Origin: an uncultured Bacteroidota bacterium
GTDB taxonomy: Bacteria > Bacteroidota > Bacteroidia > UKL13-3
Direction: 5' to 3'
Assembly: GCA_903898215.1 (NCBI GenBank)
Contig: CAIUEQ010000145.1
Coordinates: forward strand, 1-5,309
Length of the DNA stretch: 5,309 nt
A program made the translations under genes and the position numbers. The notes under the pieces were generated by a model. That model worked only from the letters and a program-made list of their open reading frames with translations, was not told the DNA's origin and ran no database searches. This document shows, in pieces, positions 1 to 5,309 of this stretch (its first letter is position 1; the number at the start of each line of letters is the position of its first letter).

Positions 1-16
1 GAAAATATAAGTCTGA

Positions 17-619
17 TTATTTTAAATCAAGCAATAATTCTTTAATAGAAAAATAAGAATCTAATTTATTTATATCGATGGAATCCCAATCGTACCAAAC
101 AGCTTCAGTAATTTGTTCTTCAAGCTGAGGCACTAAATTTTTATTATCGGTGGTTTGCATTTTAAACCAATGCGTGATTTTTAAAAACCGATGGTTATGC
201 ATTTTATAAGTATGAAAAGTATCAGAAAGTTTTTTTTCTATTTTTAATTTACCGATTCCGCACTCCTCACTAACTTCTCTCACTGCAGCATCTTCATCAC
301 TTTCATCTCCATCTATTTTACCTTTTGGCAAATCCCACTTGCCCATTCTTTTAATTAATAAGATTTGTTTTTTAGCATTAAACACGATGCCACCTGCTGC
401 TTCGATAGTTACAAAATGGGTATGAATTGCTTTCATTGCTGCCTGCAAATCATCACATATAACAACCATTCCTGTTGATTTCATTTCTTCACAATCCTTC
501 ACATATTCCAAAATTTTTGACTGATCATATTGCACACGTTTGCATTTTGCAAAACGTATTTCGGTCATATCTTGCTGTGTAAGGATGAAAGGTTTCTCGT
601 TAATAAAAATTTTATACAT
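17..619 (-). CDS. NUDIX hydrolase with N-terminal extension, next to pyrE
   Basis: This 200-residue protein is a NUDIX-family pyrophosphohydrolase, which cleaves a nucleoside diphosphate linked to another group; the substrate cannot be read from the sequence. The full Nudix box GX5EX7REUXEEXGU is present at residues 100-122 (G100, E106, R114-E115, E118-E119, G121-I122), preceded by the usual WDLPKGK strand at 95-101. The glutamates should bind the catalytic Mg2+. Residues 1-70, before the fold begins around EAAGGIVF (73-80), form an extension that I do not recognise as a named domain; it has no signal peptide or membrane segment, so the protein is probably cytosolic. I keep the start at 619 because the MYKIFIN opening resembles what I remember of Bacteroidota homologues beside pyrE. 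The gene is divergent from pyrE with 7 bp between start codons. Family assignment is firm, substrate unknown. Confidence 0.93.
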   Translation of the reverse strand: MYKIFINEKPFILTQQDMTEIRFAKCKRVQYDQSKILEYVKDCEEMKSTGMVVICDDLQAAMKAIHTHFVTIEAAGGIVFNAKKQILLIKRMGKWDLPKGKIDGDESDEDAAVREVSEECGIGKLKIEKKLSDTFHTYKMHNHRFLKITHWFKMQTTDNKNLVPQLEEQITEAVWYDWDSIDINKLDSYFSIKELLLDLK

Positions 620-622
620 TTG
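593..622 (+). promoter_or_regulatory. Candidate Bacteroidota-type promoter of pyrE
   Basis: TACATTTG at 615-622 is an exact match to the Bacteroidota -7 consensus TAnnTTTG. A weak -33-like TTTC lies at 593-596, 18 nt upstream, within the usual spacing. If the box works as in Bacteroides, transcription would begin around 626-628, at or next to the pyrE ATG (627), giving a leaderless or nearly leaderless mRNA. The box also covers the start codon of the NUDIX gene on the other strand (CAT at 617-619). The motif match is seen; promoter activity is inferred. Confidence 0.55.
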
Positions 623-626
623 CCTG

Positions 627-1268
627 ATGCAAGAATTTGAAAATGTGTCTGCGAAAATAGCAGAATATTTATTAGAAATAAACGCAATTAAACTTAGCCC
701 TAATGAACCTTTTACTTGGGCATCGGGTTGGAAATCGCCAATATACAGTGATAACAGGCTTTCGCTTTCACATCCTGATATCAGAACTTATATTAAAAAA
801 GAGTTGGGCAAACTTATTCGCACTTATTATCCCGATGCTGAAGCTATTATTGGAGTGGCCACTGCTGGAATAGCTCCGGGTGCTTTAGTTGCCGATGAAA
901 TAAATCTTCCTTTTGGTTATGTACGTTCCGAGCCTAAAAAACATGGAATGGGAAAACAAGTAGAAGGCGATATTCATCCAAAACAAAAAATTGTGGTGGT
1001 TGAAGATCTTGTATCAACAGGTAAAAGCAGTCTTCAGGCAATTGATTCGTTAAGAGATTTTGGATGCGAAGTATTAGGAATGGTTTCGATATTTACCTAT
1101 GGCTTTGATATTGCAAACGAAAATTTTAAAACTGCAAATTGCACCTTTCATTCGTTGAGTAACTATAATGTTTTAATTGATGTTGCAGCTTCAAACGGTT
1201 TAATAAAAAATGAAGAAATTTCAGTTTTAAATGAATGGAGAAAATCACCTTCAACCTGGAAACAATAA
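627..1268 (+). CDS. pyrE: Orotate phosphoribosyltransferase (PyrE)
   Basis: PyrE transfers the phosphoribosyl group of PRPP to orotate, giving orotidine 5'-monophosphate in cytosolic de novo UMP synthesis. The protein is 213 residues, normal for the family. Visible hallmarks are the orotate-binding segment FTWASGWKSPIYSDNR (29-44), the GVATAGIAPGALVA strand-loop (76-89), the mobile catalytic loop with K104, K105 and H106, and the PRPP signature VVVEDLVSTGKSS (123-135). The frame is open upstream to 540, but ATG 627 is chosen because PyrE proteins begin shortly before the AEYLLEINAIKL helix and the extra 29 residues would lie inside the divergent NUDIX gene. There is no Shine-Dalgarno sequence. 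A TACATTTG box ends 4 nt before the ATG, so the mRNA may have almost no leader. The stop codon is embedded in an AT-only inverted repeat. Confidence 0.97.
   Translation: MQEFENVSAKIAEYLLEINAIKLSPNEPFTWASGWKSPIYSDNRLSLSHPDIRTYIKKELGKLIRTYYPDAEAIIGVATAGIAPGALVADEINLPFGYVRSEPKKHGMGKQVEGDIHPKQKIVVVEDLVSTGKSSLQAIDSLRDFGCEVLGMVSIFTYGFDIANENFKTANCTFHSLSNYNVLIDVAASNGLIKNEEISVLNEWRKSPSTWKQ
652..683 (-). promoter_or_regulatory. Possible promoter of the NUDIX gene inside pyrE
   Basis: Read on the minus strand, TATTTTCG (652-659) matches the -7 box TAnnTTTG with one mismatch, and a GTTT (680-683) sits 20 nt upstream as a weak -33 element. Transcription would start near 646, leaving a leader of about 27 nt before the NUDIX ATG, all within the first codons of pyrE. 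Such short degenerate motifs arise easily by chance in AT-rich DNA, so this is tentative. Confidence 0.25.
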
Positions 1269-1308
1269 TATTATTCAGAATTTTAGATACCGAATAGAAT
1301 AATATTAT
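1265..1308. repeat. Perfect 12-bp inverted repeat at the pyrE stop codon
   Basis: ATAATATTATTC (1265-1276) and its exact reverse complement GAATAATATTAT (1297-1308) flank a 20-nt spacer. The left arm overlaps the pyrE stop codon (TAA, 1266-1268). The stem is nearly all A-T pairs and no run of T follows, so it is not a standard intrinsic terminator, although it could protect or end the pyrE transcript. The arms are seen directly; any role is inferred. Confidence 0.5.
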
Positions 1309-1317
1309 AAAAAGAAA

Positions 1318-1380
1318 AATGCCACAGATAGCACAGATTTTTATCCTTTTTATAATAATCTGTGTAATCTGTGGCTCATT
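1318..1380. repeat. Imperfect inverted repeat of CACAGAT units (intergenic hairpin)
   Basis: GCCACAGATAGCACAGATT (1321-1339) pairs with AATCTGTGTAATCTGTGGC (1357-1375) at 17 of 19 positions across a 17-nt AT-rich loop. AAT at 1318-1320 and ATT at 1378-1380 can extend the pairing past a small bulge. Each arm is itself a tandem pair of CACAGAT-like units. It lies between pyrE and the acyltransferase gene. I recall CACAGATTACACAGATT-type repeats from intergenic regions of many bacteria, so this is probably one copy of a dispersed family; I cannot count copies from this window. It could fold in RNA from either strand, but there is no T-run to mark it as a terminator. Confidence 0.7.
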
Positions 1381-1457
1381 CGATTAAGATATTAGGAAGA
1401 AAATATTCCAATAAAAATAAAATTATTGTTGACTAAATAAAATAATCTAAAACATAC

Positions 1458-2204
1458 ATGAACAGAATAAAAGGAGCAATAAAATTTATCCTGGCAAGTT
1501 GGTTTGGCTTTTGGGTGCTTGTTGGTTTTATCTTACTGTATCCTGGATTTTTTATTACTCTCAGTAATCCAAAATGGTATTCACAGGCTCACAAAATTCG
1601 TAGGTTATGGGGAAGGTGGTTGTTTTTATTTGGAGCCATTTGGGTTTATCAAATTCTGGAAAAACCTTTTGATCATAAAAAATCATATGTCATCACACCT
1701 AACCATACTTCACAACTCGACATCGTTACCTTAACCGTAAAACTTGGTTTAGATTTTAGTTTTATGGCAAAAATTGAACTGGCAAGAATTCCTGTTTTTG
1801 GAATTTTTTTTAGAACAATAGATATTGCTGTTGATAGAAAAAATGCCCGTCAGGCTGCTAATTCATATAATAAAGCAAAGGAACTTTTAGACTCAGGGAA
1901 AAGTTTAGTGATATTTCCGGAAGCAACTATTCATATGCAAGTTCCTAAATTAGGAAGGTTTAAAGATGGTGCTTTTAAATTAGCCATCGAAAAACAAATT
2001 GATATTTTACCCGTTACCATCATTGGCAATTGGATAATTTTACCTGATAAAGGAAAATTTCATTTCCGTCCGGGAAAAGTTATTCAATATGTTCATGAAC
2101 CAATTTCCACTAAGGGAATGACAATTGAAAACACCGAAGAGTTGAAACAAAAAGTTTATAGTATTATTGAAAGTAAATTAGCAGAATATGGATATTTCGA
2201 ATGA
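1458..2204 (+). CDS. plsC: 1-acyl-sn-glycerol-3-phosphate acyltransferase (PlsC family)
   Basis: The 248-residue protein belongs to the PlsC/LPLAT family, which acylates lysophosphatidic acid to phosphatidic acid at the inner face of the cytoplasmic membrane. A hydrophobic N-terminal segment (about 10-35) should anchor it. The catalytic motif I, HX4D, is NHTSQLD with H83 and D88. Motif II is around R119-R127 (FFRTIDIAVDR). Motif III is FPEAT at 153-157, where most relatives have FPEGT. Motif IV is ILPVTI near the C-terminal third. Length and motif order fit bacterial PlsC; acceptor and acyl-donor preference cannot be read, and another lysolipid acyltransferase is possible. The ATG at 1458 is kept because it places the membrane helix at the N-terminus as usual. 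Its 3' end overlaps gatC by 17 bp, so the two are probably co-transcribed. I saw no clear promoter box in the gap before it. Confidence 0.88.
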   Translation: MNRIKGAIKFILASWFGFWVLVGFILLYPGFFITLSNPKWYSQAHKIRRLWGRWLFLFGAIWVYQILEKPFDHKKSYVITPNHTSQLDIVTLTVKLGLDFSFMAKIELARIPVFGIFFRTIDIAVDRKNARQAANSYNKAKELLDSGKSLVIFPEATIHMQVPKLGRFKDGAFKLAIEKQIDILPVTIIGNWIILPDKGKFHFRPGKVIQYVHEPISTKGMTIENTEELKQKVYSIIESKLAEYGYFE

Positions 2205-2478
2205 AATGATTGATAAGTTGGCAGACCTTTCCAAGCTTGAATTTAATGGTGACGAGAAGGAAAAGCTTAAAGCTGATTTAAATAAAATCATCACCTTTAT
2301 CGATAAGCTGAATGAACTCGACACAAAAAATGTTGAGCCATTAATTTTTATGAGCAACGAAGTAAATATGTTGCGTGAAGATGAAGTAAAACAAACAATC
2401 ACTCATGAAGAAGCTATGTTAAATGCTCCTTCAAAAGATTCAGATTATTTCAGGGTCACAAAGTTTTTGGAAAAATAA
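2188..2478 (+). CDS. gatC: Asp-tRNA(Asn)/Glu-tRNA(Gln) amidotransferase subunit C (GatC)
   Basis: GatC is the small subunit that wraps around GatA and GatB in the complex converting Asp-tRNA(Asn) or Glu-tRNA(Gln) to the amidated forms, using ammonia from glutamine. At 96 residues it is a typical length. It shows the N-terminal helical pattern IDKLADLSKLEF (8-19), the helix IITFIDKLNELDTKNVEP (34-51), the conserved block NMLREDEV (60-67) and the C-terminal NAPSKDSDYFRVTKFL region (79-94), where many relatives read VPKV instead of VTKF. ATG 2188 is preferred over the internal ATG at 2206 because relatives have about six residues before the first helix. It begins inside the acyltransferase gene (17-bp overlap), suggesting translational coupling. 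GatA and GatB are not encoded in this window. Confidence 0.94.
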   Translation: MDISNEMIDKLADLSKLEFNGDEKEKLKADLNKIITFIDKLNELDTKNVEPLIFMSNEVNMLREDEVKQTITHEEAMLNAPSKDSDYFRVTKFLEK

Positions 2479-2528
2479 TAGAAACCAAAAACGTTAAATT
2501 ACAATTCACATTTTTAACATACTCAAAC

Positions 2529-3218
2529 ATGGCAACACCGATTATTGAATTACAAAAGATCTGCAAATTTTTTAAGATTGGAGATGTTGAGGTTCAAGCA
2601 CTGCGCGGTGTTGACCTTACCATAAACAAAGGAGAGTATGTTGCTTTTATGGGACCTTCAGGTTCAGGAAAATCTACCCTGATGAATATTTTAGGATGCC
2701 TTGATACTCCAACCAGCGGCTCCTATATTTTAAATAATCAAATTGTAAGTAACCTTACCGATAATCAGCTTGCCGAAATTCGTAATAAAGAAATTGGGTT
2801 TGTGTTTCAAACTTTTAACCTGCTTGCAAGAAATACTTCTTTGGATAATGTTGCATTGCCACTTGTGTACGCAGGCTTTAGCCGAAAAGAAAGAAATGAA
2901 AAAGCAACCACTACATTAGCTTCTGTTGGACTTGCAGACAGAATGGATCATAAACCCAATGAGCTTTCAGGCGGACAAAGGCAACGCGTTGCAATAGCCC
3001 GTGCATTGGTAAATAATCCATCCATCATTTTAGCCGATGAGCCAACAGGAAATCTCGATACAAAAACTTCGTATGAAATTATGCAATTGATTGAAGAGAT
3101 TCATCAAAAAGGAAATACTGTTATTGTTGTAACTCACGAAGAAGATATTGCACGAAGAGCTAAACGTATTGTTCGTTTACGAGATGGATTAATTGAAAGC
3201 GATACGTTAAATCAATAG
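2529..3218 (+). CDS. ABC transporter ATP-binding protein, LolD/MacB type
   Basis: This 229-residue protein is the nucleotide-binding subunit of an ABC transporter of the LolD/MacB/FtsE-like class, whose members power lipoprotein release, macrolide or peptide export, or other mechanotransmission at the inner membrane. All ATPase motifs are intact: Walker A GPSGSGKST (42-50), Q-loop Q94, signature LSGGQ (146-150), Walker B IILADE (166-171) followed by the class-typical PTGNLD (172-177), and the H-loop histidine H203. It has no membrane segment, so it needs a separate permease, and none is encoded in the window; the next genes downstream are on the opposite strand. It follows gatC after 50 bp without a recognisable promoter, so read-through from plsC-gatC is possible. 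The ATPase assignment is firm, but the transported substrate cannot be inferred. Confidence 0.93.
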   Translation: MATPIIELQKICKFFKIGDVEVQALRGVDLTINKGEYVAFMGPSGSGKSTLMNILGCLDTPTSGSYILNNQIVSNLTDNQLAEIRNKEIGFVFQTFNLLARNTSLDNVALPLVYAGFSRKERNEKATTTLASVGLADRMDHKPNELSGGQRQRVAIARALVNNPSIILADEPTGNLDTKTSYEIMQLIEEIHQKGNTVIVVTHEEDIARRAKRIVRLRDGLIESDTLNQ

Positions 3219-3219
3219 G

Positions 3220-3699
3220 TTAAAAAAGAGTAGCAATAAATTCACAAAGTTCTTCCAGATATTTTTTATCAATATCATCAAAGTGTGAAAGGTGCTCACT
3301 ATCCAAATCGAGCACAGCAATTACTTCTTTATTTAATACGATAGGAATAACGATTTCTGAACGGGAAGCTGAACTGCATGCAATATGTCCCGGAAATTTT
3401 GATACATCTTCAACAATAATTGTTTGATTATTTTTCCAGGCCAAACCACAAACTCCTTTTCCAAAAGTAATTCGGGTGCAAGCAACAGGACCTTGAAACG
3501 GACCTAGTACTAGCTCATAATCTTTGGTAAAATAAAAACCTACCCACCACCAGTTAAACGACTGTTTGAGAGCTGCAGATATATTAGAAAGGTTTGCTAT
3601 AAGATCATCTTCACCTTTACACAAAGCAAAAATCTGAGGCAACAATGAAGCATACTGCTCTCCTTTATCAAGAGTAGCATTAACTTCAAAATCATGCAT
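3220..3699 (-). CDS. Free methionine-(R)-sulfoxide reductase (fRMsr), GAF domain
   Basis: The protein, 159 residues from this start, is a single GAF domain of the fRMsr type (E. coli YebR/MsrC), which reduces free methionine-(R)-sulfoxide in the cytosol using thioredoxin. The diagnostic cysteines are present: C74 in GPVACTR, C84 in GVCGLAW and C108 in HIACSS. Their spacing of 10 and 24 residues equals that of the E. coli enzyme (C84, C94, C118), the last being catalytic. The conserved E115 in SRSE and the DLDSEHL strand also fit. An in-frame GTG lies one codon upstream (3702); I chose ATG 3699 because ATG is the commoner start and family N-termini are short and variable. The gene starts 8 nt after the small lipoprotein stop codon and is probably co-transcribed with it. 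Its own stop lies 1 nt from that of the convergent ABC gene. Confidence 0.93.
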   Translation of the reverse strand: MHDFEVNATLDKGEQYASLLPQIFALCKGEDDLIANLSNISAALKQSFNWWWVGFYFTKDYELVLGPFQGPVACTRITFGKGVCGLAWKNNQTIIVEDVSKFPGHIACSSASRSEIVIPIVLNKEVIAVLDLDSEHLSHFDDIDKKYLEELCEFIATLF

Positions 3700-3707
3700 C
3701 ACAAAAC

Positions 3708-3917
3708 TTATTTTATTTTTGTAGTGTCAACTTTTGCCGAATCAACCGGAGTAGTATTTTCTGGTCTAACACCATCATTTCCTCTGTTTGTTGAATAATC
3801 AGACTTTTCGTTTTTGTATTGCTCATTTGTTTCAATTGTTTTTTGAGCATCAGCTTGTCCGTAATGGCATGAAGTGAATGCAACAGTTACAAATGCAATA
3901 GCGAAGAATTTTTTCAT
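3708..3917 (-). CDS. Small predicted lipoprotein, function unknown
   Basis: This 69-residue protein starts MKKFFAIAFVTVAFTSC, a short positively charged N-terminus and hydrophobic segment ending in a lipobox-like FTS-C17. Cleavage would leave a 53-residue lipid-anchored chain. The mature part is hydrophilic and rich in N, T, D, K and E (for example NEQYKNEKSDYSTNRGNDG), with no recognisable domain and probable disorder. No acidic surface-export signal of the kind known from Bacteroidota surface lipoproteins follows the cysteine, so a periplasmic-facing location is more likely. Phenylalanine at -3 is less usual than leucine, which lowers certainty. It lies immediately upstream of the methionine sulfoxide reductase gene on the same strand. 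I do not recognise a family; the signal peptide argues that it is a real gene. Confidence 0.68.
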   Translation of the reverse strand: MKKFFAIAFVTVAFTSCHYGQADAQKTIETNEQYKNEKSDYSTNRGNDGVRPENTTPVDSAKVDTTKIK

Positions 3918-3945
3918 TGGATATTAGATTTACGATTATTGGTTG

Positions 3946-3953
3946 CGAATATA
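3946..3953 (-). promoter_or_regulatory. Possible -7 box upstream of the lipoprotein gene
   Basis: On the minus strand TATATTCG (3946-3953) matches TAnnTTTG with one mismatch. Transcription would start near 3940, giving a leader of roughly 23 nt before the lipoprotein ATG at 3917 and probably serving the reductase gene as well. The -33 region is a T-rich stretch without a clear TTG. The motif is seen; activity is inferred. Confidence 0.35.
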
Positions 3954-4023
3954 ATTTTATTTATGAATTGAAAAAAAAGTAGCAGTAAATTATTGAAAGT
4001 ACTATTATTTAAAAGCACTCATA

Positions 4024-5309
4024 TTACCTCAAGACCACAACTTTTTGCACTTTAACAACTACTCCATCTGCATCTGCAATTCTAATAAAATATATCCCTC
4101 CATTTAGTGATGACGTATTCATGTTTATAGAAGTATTAAATGAATAGCTTTCCATCATTTGCTTGCCTGCAATATCAAACACTTGCGCTGTTAACTTTTC
4201 TATTGTTGATGTTTCAATATGCAATTCGTTTTTAGCAGGATTAGGGTAAATATTCCAATTAGTATTTTCTGATTGGTTAAAATGAATTACTCGCACTTCA
4301 CTCAAAGATGAATTGCCATTAAAATCAACTTGCTTTAAACGATAATAAATTGTGCCGTCATGCTGAACTTGTTTCAGTATTGTCATGTCGAGCGTAGTCG
4401 AGACATCATCTGTGAACTGGTAACCGTGAACTATTTCACTTGTTCCATTTCCTTTAACTTTACCAATCGATGTAAAACCTGAACCGTCAACCGACCTCTC
4501 CACTTCAAAATAATCATTATTCAATTCGCTTGCTGTTTGCCAATATAAATTCACATCATTGTTAATTCTTTCGGCAGTAAAATTCATTAACTGAACAGGC
4601 AAAGGACTTGTTGCATCCGTTCCTGCAAAGTATGAAAAATGTGTAAGTCCATTTGCAGCCATGATATTATTAATGGTATCAATTGCGTGAGTTGATGATG
4701 CAATTACCCAAGGTATTGCTGTTGATTTTTGTGCAATAACCATATTGCTTTCACTCGGAATATTTTGCAACCAGTTCTTTTTATAATTTAGTTTAAGGTT
4801 GTAACTATAAGTTCCTGCCGGAGCTAAAATATTCCAATAGGCATTGGTTTGATAAAATGATGTGCCGCCAACTTGTGGTGCATTAGTTCCTGAATACAAT
4901 TGTGCGGTTATAGATGAAGGAACACTTGTTCCCCAAACAATTTGTGCAATAGTATCACTGCCAAATGAAAAATATTGTGTGCTGCTTGCTATTGGAGTTG
5001 CAGGTGATGCAATGGCAAATGGGGGATTAACATTTGGTGTAAATTCATACGCTCCAATATCCGTTGCACCTGTTAATACTTGTGAACTTCTTGCATTACC
5101 ATTTATATCGCTTGTAATAAATGTTGTTGGCATTCCTCTTCCATTCATCGACCAACAAGCGCTATCTGAAATATTTGGTGCAAGATTATTTGCAGAGTTT
5201 GTGAATGCAGGGCGATACGATAAAGAGTTTTTATCTAAACCATAAGCACCTCTCCACGAACTTAAGTTTGCATAAAATGTTGCTCCGCTACTTACAGATA
5301 CAAGATTAC
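4024..5309 (-). CDS. T9SS-secreted surface protein with choice-of-anchor Q-like motif, 5' end outside window
   Basis: The reading frame stays open to the window edge, so the 427 residues seen (numbered from the edge) are only the C-terminal part; the methionine at 5148 is internal. The opening segment ending in DINGNARSSQ...TDIGAYEF (about 66-89) matches the end of a right-handed beta-helix or choice-of-anchor Q region. A spacer with beta-rich sequence follows. LPVQLMNFTAERINNDVNLYW (from about 236) starts the module that commonly precedes sorting tails in Bacteroidota. The last about 77 residues are a type A T9SS sorting domain: NWNIYPNPAKNELHIE (about 350-365), GKQMMES, LNGGIYFIRI, and a final KVQKVVVLR. 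The protein should cross the outer membrane through T9SS and be released or anchored at the surface; ligand or enzymatic role is unknown. Residues about 302-317 (VSTTLDMTILKQVQHD) appear to be encoded by an inserted repeat. Confidence 0.9.
   Translation of the reverse strand, partial: NLVSVSSGATFYANLSSWRGAYGLDKNSLSYRPAFTNSANNLAPNISDSACWSMNGRGMPTTFITSDINGNARSSQVLTGATDIGAYEFTPNVNPPFAIASPATPIASSTQYFSFGSDTIAQIVWGTSVPSSITAQLYSGTNAPQVGGTSFYQTNAYWNILAPAGTYSYNLKLNYKKNWLQNIPSESNMVIAQKSTAIPWVIASSTHAIDTINNIMAANGLTHFSYFAGTDATSPLPVQLMNFTAERINNDVNLYWQTASELNNDYFEVERSVDGSGFTSIGKVKGNGTSEIVHGYQFTDDVSTTLDMTILKQVQHDGTIYYRLKQVDFNGNSSLSEVRVIHFNQSENTNWNIYPNPAKNELHIETSTIEKLTAQVFDIAGKQMMESYSFNTSINMNTSSLNGGIYFIRIADADGVVVKVQKVVVLR
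4357..4407. repeat. Two palindromic repeat units inserted in frame in the T9SS-protein gene
   Basis: Two units, each opening with GTCATG, lie head to tail inside the gene. The first (from 4357) contains the hairpin CTGAA (4363-4367), CTTGT loop, TTCAG (4373-4377). The second (from 4382) contains TCGA (4388-4391) and TCGA (4398-4401), nested in ATGTC (4385-4389) and GACAT (4402-4406). The second unit is more GC-rich than the surrounding gene. Translated on the minus strand they give VSTTLDMTILKQVQHD between QFTDD and GTIYYRLKQVD, which are usually separated by only a few residues in related proteins. I recall both units as common intergenic repeats in bacterial genomes, including Bacteroidota; copy number here is unknown. 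Confidence 0.65.

Noticed and set aside
540..626. Possible 29-residue N-terminal extension of PyrE beginning at 540
   Set aside because: It lies entirely on top of the divergent NUDIX coding sequence and start codon, and PyrE proteins do not carry it. ATG 627 gives the normal length.
1376..1457. Promoter for plsC
   Set aside because: There is a TTG near 1429, but no downstream sequence at proper spacing matches TAnnTTTG well enough to report.
1504..1734. Open frame of 76 codons on the plus strand
   Set aside because: It is an alternative frame inside the acyltransferase gene, with no recognisable protein features.
2178..2402. Open frame of 74 codons on the minus strand
   Set aside because: It is antisense to gatC, and its serine- and phenylalanine-rich product is what complementing a lysine- and glutamate-rich helical gene produces.
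3960..4020. Possible terminator after the surface-protein gene, using the run of eight T on the minus strand
   Set aside because: The T-run (about 3967-3974) is preceded only by a 4-bp AT-rich pairing, too weak to call an intrinsic terminator.
4385..4406. Palindrome as a transcription-factor operator or a mobile-element end
   Set aside because: It lies deep inside a coding region, is paired with a second unit sharing GTCATG, and has no transposase or target duplication nearby; a dispersed repeat explains it better.
4862..5245. Open frame of 127 codons on the plus strand
   Set aside because: It is antisense to the T9SS surface-protein gene, whose frame is open throughout and matches known domain signatures.

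Overview
The window looks like an AT-rich chromosome segment from a member of the phylum Bacteroidota. The strongest evidence is a cell-surface protein ending in a type A sorting domain of the type IX secretion system (T9SS). Supporting evidence is a promoter-like TAnnTTTG box, the absence of clear Shine-Dalgarno sequences, and close resemblance of all the housekeeping proteins to family members I know from this phylum. I cannot place it below phylum level from the sequence alone.

Layout from left to right. Positions 17-619 (minus) encode a NUDIX hydrolase with a roughly 70-residue N-terminal extension. Divergent from it, with only 7 bp between the two start codons, is pyrE (627-1268, plus), the orotate phosphoribosyltransferase of pyrimidine synthesis. 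A 189-bp gap (1269-1457) follows, holding an AT-only inverted repeat at the pyrE stop codon and a larger imperfect hairpin built from CACAGAT units. Next comes a plus-strand run: a PlsC-family acyltransferase (1458-2204), gatC (2188-2478, overlapping it by 17 bp), and a LolD/MacB-type ABC transporter ATPase (2529-3218). This run meets a minus-strand pair tail to tail with a single base between stop codons. The pair is a small predicted lipoprotein (3708-3917) and, just downstream of it, a free-methionine-(R)-sulfoxide reductase of the GAF family (3220-3699). The right end (4024 to the window edge, minus) is the C-terminal part of a large secreted protein with a choice-of-anchor Q-like motif, a spacer region and a T9SS sorting tail.

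The genes do not form one pathway. They are typical scattered Bacteroidota housekeeping functions (nucleotide, phospholipid, tRNA-dependent amidation, envelope transport, oxidative repair) next to one accessory surface protein. I found no phage, CRISPR, toxin-antitoxin, defence or insertion-sequence content, and no convincing undescribed system. The most unusual item is a block of about 50 bp (about 4357-4407) that looks like two palindromic intergenic repeat units inserted in frame into the surface-protein gene. Next are the nearly leaderless pyrE promoter overlapping the neighbouring start codon, and the CACAGAT hairpin.
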